A stretch of DNA of 8,072 nucleotides, taken from assembly GCA_945916625.1 (NCBI GenBank), contig CAMEGY010000038.1:1-8072 (forward strand). The letters run 5' to 3'. This DNA is from an uncultured Anaerococcus sp. Lineage in GTDB: Bacteria > Bacillota_A > Clostridia > Tissierellales > Peptoniphilaceae. This document shows, one piece after another, positions 1 through 6,632 of this stretch (its first letter is position 1; each line of letters opens with the position of its first letter). The notes beneath the pieces were generated by a model. The model made no database searches. It was not told the origin of the DNA and saw nothing but the letters and a program-made list of their open reading frames with translations. Position numbers and translations under genes: made by a program.

Positions 1-438
1 CAAAAACTTAGCTTCAGTTTCATTTGGAATTATTATATCAGCTATATCTAAAAGGTCCTTATAGTTTGCAATTTTGCTATCATCAAGCCCTGGATAAAGG
101 GAGCCATCATCTCCCATGATTGGGTCAAAGATAATTATTGGATTATAATCTAGATTTTTTATAAAGTCTTTGATCATATCTTTTTGGGCCTGATCTTCTA
201 TATAGCCTATAAAAATTAGGTCAAATTTTATATCTAGGTCTTCCCAGTTTTTAAGACTAGCTTCGATAAATTCATCAATATTATAAAAAGCATTTCCCCC
301 TAGGGAGAAGTTGTTTGCGATCATTGCTGTTGGTAGCAAGAAAACTTCACAGTCCATGTAGGCAAGGACTGATGCCATTAGTCTTCCAGCGATTTTCCCC
401 TTGGATACGAAGTCATTTAAAACTAATACATTTTTCAT
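1..438 (-). CDS. Pyridoxal/pyridoxamine kinase, N-terminal part (cut by window edge)
   Basis: This is the first 146 codons of a ribokinase-fold kinase (PdxK/PdxY group) that phosphorylates pyridoxal, pyridoxamine or pyridoxine with ATP in the cytosol, in vitamin B6 salvage. Translated from the ATG at 438-436, the protein begins MKNVLVLNDFVSKGKIAGR. It carries the family hallmark DPIMGDDGSLYPG at about residues 103-115, then IIIPNETEAKFL at the window edge, which matches the (T/P)PNxxEAxxL segment of pyridoxal kinases. The catalytic GxGD motif would lie in the missing C-terminal half (full length is usually about 270-290 residues). The start is set by a good Shine-Dalgarno site (AAGGAG on the minus strand, about 6 bases upstream) and by the typical N-terminus. 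It is transcribed divergently from the cardiolipin synthase. The related HMP-P kinase ThiD is less likely because of the DPxMGDDGxLY form. Family is confident; exact vitamer preference is unknown. Confidence 0.88.
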   Translation of the reverse strand, partial: MKNVLVLNDFVSKGKIAGRLMASVLAYMDCEVFLLPTAMIANNFSLGGNAFYNIDEFIEASLKNWEDLDIKFDLIFIGYIEDQAQKDMIKDFIKNLDYNPIIIFDPIMGDDGSLYPGLDDSKIANYKDLLDIADIIIPNETEAKFL

Positions 439-456
439 TCTACACTCCTTTCTTAT

Positions 457-484
457 ATCTTATGTATAAGTAAAAATAAGTCAA
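457..484 (-). promoter_or_regulatory. Candidate promoter of the pyridoxal kinase gene
   Basis: Read on the minus strand, a -35 box TTGACT (484-479) is followed after 16 bases by TAAGAT (462-457, four of six consensus bases). This puts the transcription start near 450 and leaves a short leader holding the Shine-Dalgarno site. Two small palindromes overlap the boxes (459-470 and 481-493), so control by a repressor is possible but unproven. Confidence 0.5.
459..470. repeat. Short inverted repeat over the kinase -10 box
   Basis: CTTAT-GT-ATAAG is a perfect 5-bp inverted repeat around two bases. It covers most of the candidate -10 box of the pyridoxal kinase promoter, a position where a bound repressor would block RNA polymerase. 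Chance occurrence is not excluded. Confidence 0.3.
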
Positions 485-493
485 ATATTTTGA
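481..493. repeat. Short inverted repeat in the divergent promoter region
   Basis: TCAAA-TAT-TTTGA is a perfect 5-bp inverted repeat around three bases. It overlaps the -35 box of the minus-strand kinase promoter and the weak -35-like TTGAAG (490-495) of the plus-strand gene. It could be a regulator site serving both directions, but in AT-rich DNA such a palindrome can arise by chance. Confidence 0.3.
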
Positions 494-520
494 AGATTTC
501 TGACTGTATAGAAGTATAGT
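490..520 (+). promoter_or_regulatory. Candidate promoter of cls, giving a leaderless or near-leaderless mRNA
   Basis: TATAGT at 515-520 matches the -10 consensus in five of six positions. The only -35-like sequence is TTGAAG (490-495), with a long spacer of 19 bases. Transcription from this box would start about seven bases downstream, near 527, which is the A of the cls start codon. A second -10-like box, TATAGA (507-512), would start near 519 and leave only about eight leader bases. Either case fits the absence of a Shine-Dalgarno site. Confidence 0.4.
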
Positions 521-526
521 ATCAAT

Positions 527-2125
527 ATGAACGAGCACACAAAAAATGTAGTTAATAAAATTAAAGAGAATAGATATTTAAAGAAAACCAAGAAAAATCT
601 GGTATCTTTTATATTTTCAAGGGCTGGTTTGTTTGGATCTTTGATACTGTTACAAATTTTTATCCTAATGGGTATCTATAAATACCTGGGAATAAACCAA
701 TACTACCTTTTTGGAGGTTCTTCTATCCTAAGTTTTATCATGATGATGGTAATCCTAAATGTGAACGAGATGAACCCTTATATGAAGTTGTCTTGGCTAA
801 TTTTTATCTTCGTGGCGCCTACCTTTGCAATTATTGCTTTCTTGATGTCATATTTTAGGATTGGATACAGGAGGGAGCACAAGAGGGTTATAGACCTGGA
901 GAAGGAGTCAAGGATATACCACAGTAGATATGTGACTAAGGATGAGTTAAACGAAACTAAGGATAAAAGGTTTATTAATCTTTCAAACTATCTTAAGCAT
1001 ACTGGAGGATTTTCAACATATAGGTCTAGCACATCTGAGTATTACAAGCTTGGCGATGATATGTATAAGGCAATTATTGAGGATATCAAAAATGCCAAAG
1101 ACTTTATCTTTATGGAATTTTTTATTCTTGATTATGGCTATATGTGGGGGACAATCCTTGAGCTTTTAGTAGATAAGGTTAATGAAGGGGTAGAAGTTAG
1201 GCTTTTAATTGACGGGTCAAATCTAATTACCAGACTTAATTCAAACTTTGAAAGCGAGATGAAAGAATTTGGGATCAAATTCAGGGTCTTTTCCAAAATG
1301 TATCCAATAGTGTCAACTTATCTAAATAACCGTGACCATAGGAAGGTTGTTGTAATTGATGGCAAGATTGGCTATACTGGTGGGATAAACTTGGCTGATG
1401 AATATATCAATAAGTATGAGCGCTTTGGCCACTGGAAAGACTGCGGTCTAAGAATTGAGGGAGAAGCCGTAGAGAGCCTAAATGTCATGTTTCTTACAAT
1501 GTGGAATGCAGCTGATAAAAACACACCTGTAGAAGATTTCAGTAAGTATCTTAAAAACTCTAAATCAACTGAAGAGGACGGGTACTATATTCCTTTCGCA
1601 GACAACCCAACGGACGATGAGAGACTTTGCAAAAATGTCTACCTTGATATGGTAAATAACGCAAGAGACTATGTTTATGCCATGACTCCATATTTGATTG
1701 TGGATAATGAAGTTATTTCAGCCCTTCAAAGTGCTGCCAAAAAGGGAGTTGATGTGAGAATAGGAATCCCACATATACCTGACAAAAAAGTCGCCTTTAC
1801 TTTGGCCAAAAACCACTACAAGGAGCTTTTAAAGTATGGCGTTCAGATTTATGAATATACACCAGGTTTTGTTCACTCAAAAACTTGGCTTGCTGATGAT
1901 AAGATTGGTGTGGTTGGGACAATCAACCTCGACTATAGGGCCCTTTATCAAAACTTTGAGTGTGGAGTCTTAGTCTATAAGGCAAAAAGTCTTATGACAA
2001 TGAAAGAAGACTTTGATGAATTTTTTGAAGTTTCTAAGCTAGTGACAGATGAAGATATCAAAAATATGAAAATATCAACTAGGATTATGGGCAAAATCTT
2101 AAAACCATTTGCACCTTTGATGTAA
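527..2125 (+). CDS. cls: Cardiolipin synthase (phospholipase D family)
   Basis: This 532-residue membrane enzyme joins two phosphatidylglycerol molecules into cardiolipin plus glycerol. After a basic N-terminus it has hydrophobic segments at about 34-52, 60-80 and 88-110 (the PLDc_N anchor region; the long hydrophobic stretch may span two or three times). Two phospholipase D domains follow, each with a full HxKxxxxD motif: H271/K273/D278 (HRKVVVID) and H450/K452/D457 (HSKTWLAD), each followed by a G-(T)-G/TxNL(A/D) segment. Length and order match bacterial Cls (about 480-530 residues), and nothing is missing. The start at 527 is the first ATG after an in-frame TAG (509-511). No Shine-Dalgarno site precedes it and no better downstream start has one, so initiation looks leaderless or weak. 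The gene stands alone: divergent from the kinase and closed by its own terminator. Family is confident; cardiolipin rather than another phosphatidyl transfer is inferred from the overall match. Confidence 0.95.
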   Translation: MNEHTKNVVNKIKENRYLKKTKKNLVSFIFSRAGLFGSLILLQIFILMGIYKYLGINQYYLFGGSSILSFIMMMVILNVNEMNPYMKLSWLIFIFVAPTFAIIAFLMSYFRIGYRREHKRVIDLEKESRIYHSRYVTKDELNETKDKRFINLSNYLKHTGGFSTYRSSTSEYYKLGDDMYKAIIEDIKNAKDFIFMEFFILDYGYMWGTILELLVDKVNEGVEVRLLIDGSNLITRLNSNFESEMKEFGIKFRVFSKMYPIVSTYLNNRDHRKVVVIDGKIGYTGGINLADEYINKYERFGHWKDCGLRIEGEAVESLNVMFLTMWNAADKNTPVEDFSKYLKNSKSTEEDGYYIPFADNPTDDERLCKNVYLDMVNNARDYVYAMTPYLIVDNEVISALQSAAKKGVDVRIGIPHIPDKKVAFTLAKNHYKELLKYGVQIYEYTPGFVHSKTWLADDKIGVVGTINLDYRALYQNFECGVLVYKAKSLMTMKEDFDEFFEVSKLVTDEDIKNMKISTRIMGKILKPFAPLM

Positions 2126-2164
2126 TTTGAAATCTCAAAAGATATGAAAAGTAAAACGCTGATG

Positions 2165-2193
2165 AGACTGGCTTAGGCCGGTCTTTTTTATTT
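2165..2193 (+). terminator. Rho-independent terminator of cls
   Basis: An 8-bp stem (2165-2172 with 2177-2184, one G-T pair) closes on a TTAG tetraloop and runs into six T residues. It sits 40 bases after the cls stop codon. The end of its T-run abuts and slightly overlaps the -35 box of the next promoter at 2192, so the two units are packed with no spare bases. Confidence 0.9.
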
Positions 2194-2219
2194 GACAAAA
2201 AACATTAACTTGATATAAT
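2192..2219 (+). promoter_or_regulatory. Near-consensus extended -10 promoter of the six-gene unit
   Basis: A perfect TTGACA (2192-2197) and a perfect TATAAT (2214-2219) are 16 bases apart, and TGA at 2211-2213 gives the TGn extended -10 element. Expected transcription start is near 2226. Such a strong promoter is typical of a unit held down by a repressor, here probably the first gene product acting on its own promoter. Confidence 0.88.
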
Positions 2220-2229
2220 AATACTAAGA

Positions 2230-2246
2230 TGTATGGTGTATGACCA
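2230..2246. promoter_or_regulatory. Candidate GntR-type operator just downstream of the transcription start
   Basis: TGGT-GTATG-ACCA (2234-2246) has 4-bp inverted arms around five bases, fitting the GT-n-AC pattern of GntR-family operators. TGTATG also occurs twice, at 2230 and 2237. The site begins a few bases after the expected transcription start and before the Shine-Dalgarno site, so a bound repressor would block RNA polymerase leaving the promoter. The regulator is presumed to be the product of the gene at 2264. Confidence 0.5.
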
Positions 2247-2263
2247 AACGGTAAGGAGTTAAG

Positions 2264-2638
2264 ATGTTTAGTTTAGATCCAAATTCAGACACAGCTCTTT
2301 ATATGCAGATAGTTGAGCAAACCAAGCTTGCAATAGCAGCTGGTTTATTTAGAAACGGCGATAAGTTCCCGTCAGTGAGAGACTTATCAAAGGAGCTTCT
2401 TATAAATCAGACTACTGTTTCAAAGGCATTTAAAGAGTTATCTAATCAGGGAATTATAAAAACCCAGCCAGGTATCGGCACGGTGATATCCCTTGACTAT
2501 GAAAAAATTGACCTAAAAAGGGAAGAGTTTCTTGAAAAACTCGAGGAAGACCTGTCCCAAGCTATTTTCCTTAAGATAAGTAAGGAAGAGATTATCGGTT
2601 TGTATGAGAAAGTGGAAGGTGAGATAGATGATGTTTAA
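2264..2638 (+). CDS. GntR family, YtrA-type transcriptional repressor (module 1)
   Basis: This 124-residue DNA-binding protein has the short YtrA-subfamily build: an N-terminal winged helix-turn-helix (about residues 10-76) and a short helical tail (about 80-124) instead of a large ligand domain. The opening PNSDTALYMQIVEQTKLAIAAG, the KFPSVRDLSKEL core, the TTVSKAFKELSNQGII recognition region and the wing QPGIGTVI are all characteristic. YtrA-type proteins usually repress their own operon, which encodes an ABC exporter, and release it on cell-envelope or antibiotic stress. The context fits: a strong promoter with a TGGT-n5-ACCA site lies upstream, and an ABC ATPase overlaps its 3' end by 11 bases. 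The start is set by AAGGAG (2253-2258) five bases before the ATG. The family is confident; the inducing signal cannot be told. Confidence 0.92.
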   Translation: MFSLDPNSDTALYMQIVEQTKLAIAAGLFRNGDKFPSVRDLSKELLINQTTVSKAFKELSNQGIIKTQPGIGTVISLDYEKIDLKREEFLEKLEEDLSQAIFLKISKEEIIGLYEKVEGEIDDV

Positions 2639-3491
2639 GGTGGATAATATCAGCAAATCTTTTGGAGGTAATCATGTCCTAAAAGATGTGTCTTTTGACC
2701 TGGTTCCTGGCACAATTACAGGTATTGTCGGTAGGAATGGATCTGGTAAGACTACTTTACTAAAGATTTTGTGTGGAATTTATAAGGCTGATTCTGGAGA
2801 ATTTACAATTGACGAGAAGAAACTCGAAGATTATCCTGAAATGATTTCCCATATTGGGTTTTTGCCTGATAGGTTTGATTATTTTAGTTTTTATAAGGCC
2901 AAGGATATTCCTGATTTTTATAAGGTTATCTATGAAAATTTTGATAGCGATTATTTCTTTTGCCAGCTTAATAAAAACGAAATTAATCCGAATCAAAATA
3001 TTAGAAACTTTTCTAAGGGTCAAAAAAACCTCCTAGGACTAATCACAATTCTTTCCTCAAATGCTGATGTTCTATTGATTGATGAGGTCCTAGATGGGAT
3101 GGATGTCCTAAATAAAAAGCAAATCATATCCTATATCCTAGATGCAAAGGATGAGGGCAGGACTGTCCTTGCTTCAAGTCATGACCTTGATTATTTGACA
3201 GGCATTTGCGAAAATATTTTATACTTATCAAAGGATGGAATTCTTAAAAATACAAGCACCGATAATAAAAATATAAGGAAAATCCAAGTCGTTGTCAAAG
3301 AAAAACTTCCTCAAGAACTTGCTGATAAAGCTGTTGTGATTTCAACAATAGGCAGGGTAAATGTGATTCTTATAAAGGCTGATGATGAACTTCTAAGCCA
3401 ATATTTATCAAATGACCAAATCGTCCAATACGATATGCTTGGCCTAAAAATAGAAGATTATTTCTATATGGAACAGGGAGGGGAGATATGA
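2628..3491 (+). CDS. ABC transporter ATP-binding protein (module 1)
   Basis: This 287-residue nucleotide-binding subunit energises the permease encoded next. Visible motifs are Walker A GRNGSGKT (35-42), an ABC signature FSKGQ (128-132, degenerate from LSGGQ), Walker B LLIDE (149-153) with catalytic E153, and switch His185. The Q-loop position after IGFLP holds Asp81 instead of Gln, and the usual DEPTxGLD reads DEVLDGMD. These changes fit the divergent YtrB/BcrA-like group of ABC-2 exporters and do not suggest inactivity, since Lys41, Asp152, Glu153 and His185 are kept. Residues from about 215 form a C-terminal extension. Two ATGs are adjacent (2628 and 2631), and AAGGTGAG (2616-2623) lies 4 or 7 bases upstream of them, so the second may be the real start. 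The gene overlaps the repressor by 11 bases and the permease by 4, implying coupled translation. The substrate is unknown. Confidence 0.92.
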   Translation: MMFKVDNISKSFGGNHVLKDVSFDLVPGTITGIVGRNGSGKTTLLKILCGIYKADSGEFTIDEKKLEDYPEMISHIGFLPDRFDYFSFYKAKDIPDFYKVIYENFDSDYFFCQLNKNEINPNQNIRNFSKGQKNLLGLITILSSNADVLLIDEVLDGMDVLNKKQIISYILDAKDEGRTVLASSHDLDYLTGICENILYLSKDGILKNTSTDNKNIRKIQVVVKEKLPQELADKAVVISTIGRVNVILIKADDELLSQYLSNDQIVQYDMLGLKIEDYFYMEQGGEI

Positions 3492-4720
3492 AAGACTTTA
3501 AGAAAATGTTAAAACTTACCTGGAAGAGGTATGCAATCTGGATAATCCTTGTGGGATTTTTCTTCGCCCTTTCAAATGTCCTAGGTGTGAAAAACAACTT
3601 AAAATGGGACGCTGTAAGGATTACTGACAACATTACAGAAATGGAAGGACATCTTACAGGCAAAAAGACTTACAAAAGAGATCATAAAATTGATGAAAAA
3701 TACCTCAAAGATGCAGAAAAAACTGCCCAGGCTTTTGCTGACAAATACAAGCTTAAATTTGAGGGAGATAGGTTCTACGATGAGACCTATTACGAAAGAC
3801 TAAACAAGTCTAACCTCTGGGATAAGCAAAATATTTATGAACAATATATTAGGGGCATGGAAAATGTAAAATCCTACAAATTCGATATGACAGAAAAGCT
3901 TACAAGTTCCATGACACTTTCTATAATTTTCGTTATAATTGTAGCCATGGGTCTTACATCGATTGAAGAATCCCTAAACTATTACGACTTTACCAGGATG
4001 CTTCCTTGGTCAAAGAAAAAGGAATTTGTAATGAAATTAGGAATTTCCCTAATATTCGGACTTGCCTTATTTTTGATAAATACCCTAGGGGTCTTTGTCA
4101 CAATTAAGGGATCAGCTTTTTCTGAGATTGCCTCCTTTGCGGCCTTGCCAAACTTCTTTATGAAAACTATGATTTCACTTTTATCTGCAAGCCTTGTGGG
4201 AGTTTCCCTGGGACTTCTTTCAGGCAATTTCTTAGGCCACATGGGTCTTGGAATAATTGCGGTTGGCTTTATAGAATGGTTTAAGCTAATAATATTCTCA
4301 TTCTTGGGAATATTTGGAGAACATTTTGCAACAAATTTCAACGATGCATTCTACAATTTTAAGGATAAGTTAAGTCCTGCAGAAAAAGTTTTCTTATCCT
4401 TAATAAATGTAGATTTTGACAAGACACCAAGCCTTTGGGCAGGCCTTGCAGTTTCCTTCATAATTGCAATAATAGCCTACCTTACAATCGGCAAATCTTC
4501 CGCAGAAAGGTCAGGCTACATGGTTAAAAACAAGGTCTTATCAGAAATATCTAAGTGGGCTGGAATTCTTTCCCTTACATCAATCCTTTTTGTGATAACA
4601 GCAAGCATTGTGGCTCCTGACACTTCAAATACTATAATAAGAATCATTGCCTACGGCCTTTCCCTCTTGATATCTTACAAATTATTTGATATCCTATTTA
4701 AGATAAGACTTAAATTTTAA
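3488..4720 (+). CDS. ABC-2 type transporter permease (module 1)
   Basis: This 410-residue membrane subunit pairs with the ATPase just upstream. It has a hydrophobic helix at about 16-34, then a charged region of about 100 residues (35-138) that is probably outside the cell, then seven more likely helices at about 139-157, 181-206, 223-245, 250-275, 316-334, 356-376 and 383-405. The stretch FTRMLPWSKKKEFVMKL (168-184) matches the coupling-helix region of ABC-2 exporters (LPxSRxE-like), where the permease meets the ATPase. A large loop after helix 1 resembles permeases of YtrC/D-type and antimicrobial-peptide or envelope-stress exporters. The start is set by GGGAGGGGAG (3476-3485) and the ATGA overlap with the ATPase stop. 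Export is the likely direction because no solute-binding protein is encoded nearby. I cannot name the substrate. Confidence 0.85.
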   Translation: MKDFKKMLKLTWKRYAIWIILVGFFFALSNVLGVKNNLKWDAVRITDNITEMEGHLTGKKTYKRDHKIDEKYLKDAEKTAQAFADKYKLKFEGDRFYDETYYERLNKSNLWDKQNIYEQYIRGMENVKSYKFDMTEKLTSSMTLSIIFVIIVAMGLTSIEESLNYYDFTRMLPWSKKKEFVMKLGISLIFGLALFLINTLGVFVTIKGSAFSEIASFAALPNFFMKTMISLLSASLVGVSLGLLSGNFLGHMGLGIIAVGFIEWFKLIIFSFLGIFGEHFATNFNDAFYNFKDKLSPAEKVFLSLINVDFDKTPSLWAGLAVSFIIAIIAYLTIGKSSAERSGYMVKNKVLSEISKWAGILSLTSILFVITASIVAPDTSNTIIRIIAYGLSLLISYKLFDILFKIRLKF

Positions 4721-4733
4721 ATAGGAGAGAAAA

Positions 4734-5177
4734 ATGGCGAAAGATAGACTAAGCTGGAATGAATATTTTATGAGACTTGCAGAAACTGTTGCAATGCGTG
4801 GCACATGCGACAGGGCCTATGTGGGCTGCGTCCTTGTAAATAGCGAAAATAGGATTGTATCAACTGGCTACAACGGCTCAATTAAAGGAAATGCCCATTG
4901 CGATGAGATTGGCCATACCATGAGAGATGGCCACTGCATTGCGACAATTCATGCAGAAATGAATGCTATTTTGTATTGTGCCAAGGAAGGAATTTCAGTT
5001 AAAGATACCATTTGCTATGTGACCCACTTTCCTTGCTTAAACTGCACTAAAAGTCTAATCCAAGCGGGGATTAAAAAAATCTACTACAGAAATGCTTATA
5101 GGATGGACGATTATGCAGTAGAACTCCTTGAGAAAAATGGAATAGAATATATCAAAATCGAAGAGAGTGACAAATGA
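4734..5177 (+). CDS. Deoxycytidylate (dCMP) deaminase
   Basis: This 147-residue cytosolic zinc enzyme converts dCMP to dUMP and ammonia, feeding thymidylate synthesis (EC 3.5.4.12); the Bacillus subtilis counterpart is ComEB. The fold and active site are plain: HAEMNAI with zinc ligand H73 and proton shuttle E75, and PCLNC with zinc ligands C101 and C104. The family segments SWNEYFMRLAE, RGTCDRAYVGCVLV, STGYNGS and CDEIGHTMRDGHC that set dCMP deaminases apart from cytidine deaminases are also present. Further cysteines (C25, C56, C68) are of the kind that hold a second, structural zinc in some relatives. It lies 13 bases after the permease stop with AGGAGAG (4723-4729) as Shine-Dalgarno, with no terminator or promoter between, so it should share the transporter message. 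Nothing is truncated. dCTP/dTTP allostery is known in the family but cannot be read from the sequence. Confidence 0.94.
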   Translation: MAKDRLSWNEYFMRLAETVAMRGTCDRAYVGCVLVNSENRIVSTGYNGSIKGNAHCDEIGHTMRDGHCIATIHAEMNAILYCAKEGISVKDTICYVTHFPCLNCTKSLIQAGIKKIYYRNAYRMDDYAVELLEKNGIEYIKIEESDK

Positions 5178-5860
5178 TTTTAGGATCAGATTTTGACGGG
5201 ACAATATTAATAGACGGAAAGATTTCCCAAAAAGATACACAAGCAATAAGAGATTTCCAGAAAGCTGGGAATCTTTTTGCTATTGTGACAGGTAGGTCAT
5301 ACGCAAGTCTTTATCCCCTCATCGAAGGGAAAATTGAACCTGATATAATAATTGCCAACAACGGCGGCCATATTTTTGTAGAAAAAGATGGGAAATTTAT
5401 AGAAATTTTTACGGCTGATATTCCTATTTCAAAGGCCCGTGAGTTTTTAGAATATTATGGAGATAAAATCGAAAATGAGATGGCGATTTTTACAGAAAGT
5501 GAAAGGCTTTCTAAAATAGAAAATGTAAAAGAACCCATAATGGCCCTTGCAATATATTCAGATACAGAAATTACAAATCATTTCCCAGAAGACTTTGATT
5601 TTCACTATTCTATCGGTGTTATAGACGTGGTTAAAAAGGGTATTAATAAGCAAAGAGGAATAGAAATTATAAAAGAATATTTTAAATTTGATGGTGAAAT
5701 AATAGCCATTGGAGATGACTATAATGATATAATTTTCCTAAAAGAAACACCTTATTCGTACACACTCGACTATGTGACCAATAAAGAAGTGAGAACTGCA
5801 GCAAATTATAGTGTTGAGTCTATTTTTCATCTTATAGATAAGTTAGGGGAGGGCACATGA
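5174..5860 (+). CDS. Cof-type HAD-IIB phosphatase
   Basis: This 228-residue cytosolic phosphatase belongs to haloacid dehalogenase class IIB. It has motif I DFDGT (nucleophile D6, acid/base D8), motif II VTGRS (T39), motif III Lys (K159 in GINKQRGIE) and motif IV GDDYND (D181, D182, D185) for magnesium. The region between motifs II and III (about 80-150) is the C2B cap that sets substrate choice. At 228 residues it is a little shorter than many Cof proteins (about 260-290), with a compact cap. Family members remove phosphate from sugar phosphates, flavin mononucleotide, pyridoxal phosphate or nucleotides, and sequence alone does not tell which. Its place between dCMP deaminase (ATGA overlap of 4 bases) and uridine phosphorylase (again 4 bases) makes dUMP or deoxyribose phosphate plausible substrates by context only. 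The Shine-Dalgarno site is weak (GAGAGTGA, 5163-5170), suggesting dependence on coupled translation. Confidence 0.9.
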   Translation: MILGSDFDGTILIDGKISQKDTQAIRDFQKAGNLFAIVTGRSYASLYPLIEGKIEPDIIIANNGGHIFVEKDGKFIEIFTADIPISKAREFLEYYGDKIENEMAIFTESERLSKIENVKEPIMALAIYSDTEITNHFPEDFDFHYSIGVIDVVKKGINKQRGIEIIKEYFKFDGEIIAIGDDYNDIIFLKETPYSYTLDYVTNKEVRTAANYSVESIFHLIDKLGEGT

Positions 5861-6624
5861 AATACTCAGACGACGGCAGACAATACCATATAGGGCTTAA
5901 GGAAGAAGACATAGGTAAATACGTAATCTTGCCGGGAGATCCAAAAAGGTGCGAAAAAATCGCAGCCTATTTTGACAATCCTCAAAAGGTAGGCGACAGG
6001 CGTGAATACGTAACCTATACAGGATATCTTAATGGCGAAAAAGTCTCAGTCACATCGACAGGTATAGGCGGACCATCAGCTGCCATTGCCCTAGAGGAGC
6101 TCACAAAGCTAGGCGCCCACACTTTTATAAGAGTCGGCACCTGTGGGGGGATAGACCTAGACGTTAAAAGCGGAGATATTGTAATAGCCCAAGCTGCAAT
6201 CAGGGCAGAAGGCACAAGCAAGGAATATGCCCCGATAGAATTTCCGGCTGTGGCAGACTTTGAAGTCACAACCTCTATCAAGAAAGCAGCAGAAGACCTT
6301 AAAACCACAAGCCACGTTGGAGTAGTCCAATGCAAGGACTCATTTTATGGCCAACACGAACCTGATATCATGCCAATCTCTTACGAATTAAACAATAAAT
6401 GGGAGGCCTGGAAAAGACTAGGAACACTTGCAAGTGAAATGGAATCTGCAGCCCTATTTACAGTAGCAAGCTTCTTAAAAGTGAGGGTAGGATCATGTTT
6501 TCTTGTAGTAGCCAACCAAGAAAGAGAAAAAGAAAATCTCGAAAACCCAGTAGTCCACGACACAGACCTTGCCATTAGGGTTGGAATTGAAGGAATAAAA
6601 AACTTAATAGAAGCTGATAAATAA
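5857..6624 (+). CDS. udp: Uridine phosphorylase
   Basis: This 255-residue cytosolic enzyme of nucleoside phosphorylase family I splits uridine, and usually deoxyuridine, with phosphate into uracil and (deoxy)ribose-1-phosphate. The match to Escherichia coli Udp runs end to end: [12 protein letters not shown] (phosphate site G27, R31), DRREY (R49), [25 protein letters not shown] (R92, T95), [17 protein letters not shown] (Q166) and SEMESAAL (E194, M195, E196, ribose site). The uracil-binding loop reads FYGQHEPD where the E. coli enzyme has FYPGQER, so the Arg that helps select uracil is not at the same place. The FYGQHEP form looks like that of other Firmicute homologues, but base preference may differ. 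The start is set by AGGGGAGGG (5845-5853) and the 4-base overlap with the HAD gene. It is the last gene of the unit, 10 bases before the terminator. A purine phosphorylase is less likely given this loop and overall match. Confidence 0.92.
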   Translation: MKYSDDGRQYHIGLKEEDIGKYVILPGDPKRCEKIAAYFDNPQKVGDRREYVTYTGYLNGEKVSVTSTGIGGPSAAIALEELTKLGAHTFIRVGTCGGIDLDVKSGDIVIAQAAIRAEGTSKEYAPIEFPAVADFEVTTSIKKAAEDLKTTSHVGVVQCKDSFYGQHEPDIMPISYELNNKWEAWKRLGTLASEMESAALFTVASFLKVRVGSCFLVVANQEREKENLENPVVHDTDLAIRVGIEGIKNLIEADK

Positions 6625-6632
6625 AAGCTTTT

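Noticed and set aside
2126..2263. Riboswitch or small RNA in the gap before the first GntR gene
   Set aside because: The gap is filled by a terminator, a promoter and a leader of under 40 bases, which is too short for a known riboswitch.
2760..3023. Minus-strand open frame of 87 codons inside the module 1 ATPase gene
   Set aside because: It lies wholly within a gene with clear ABC motifs, has no Shine-Dalgarno site and no recognisable protein features. It is a shadow of AT-rich coding DNA, as are the similar opposite-strand frames at 3370-3663, 3982-4341, 5055-5246, 6015-6335 and 6381-6575.
2854..3036. Plus-strand 60-codon open frame inside the module 1 ATPase gene
   Set aside because: It is out of frame with the ATPase, rich in Ile/Phe/Lys only through base composition, and lacks a ribosome site.
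4734..5177. dCMP deaminase as an anti-phage nucleotide-depletion effector
   Set aside because: Known defence enzymes of this sort act on dCTP and carry extra domains or special cassettes. This protein is a compact, typical housekeeping dCMP deaminase with no defence genes beside it.
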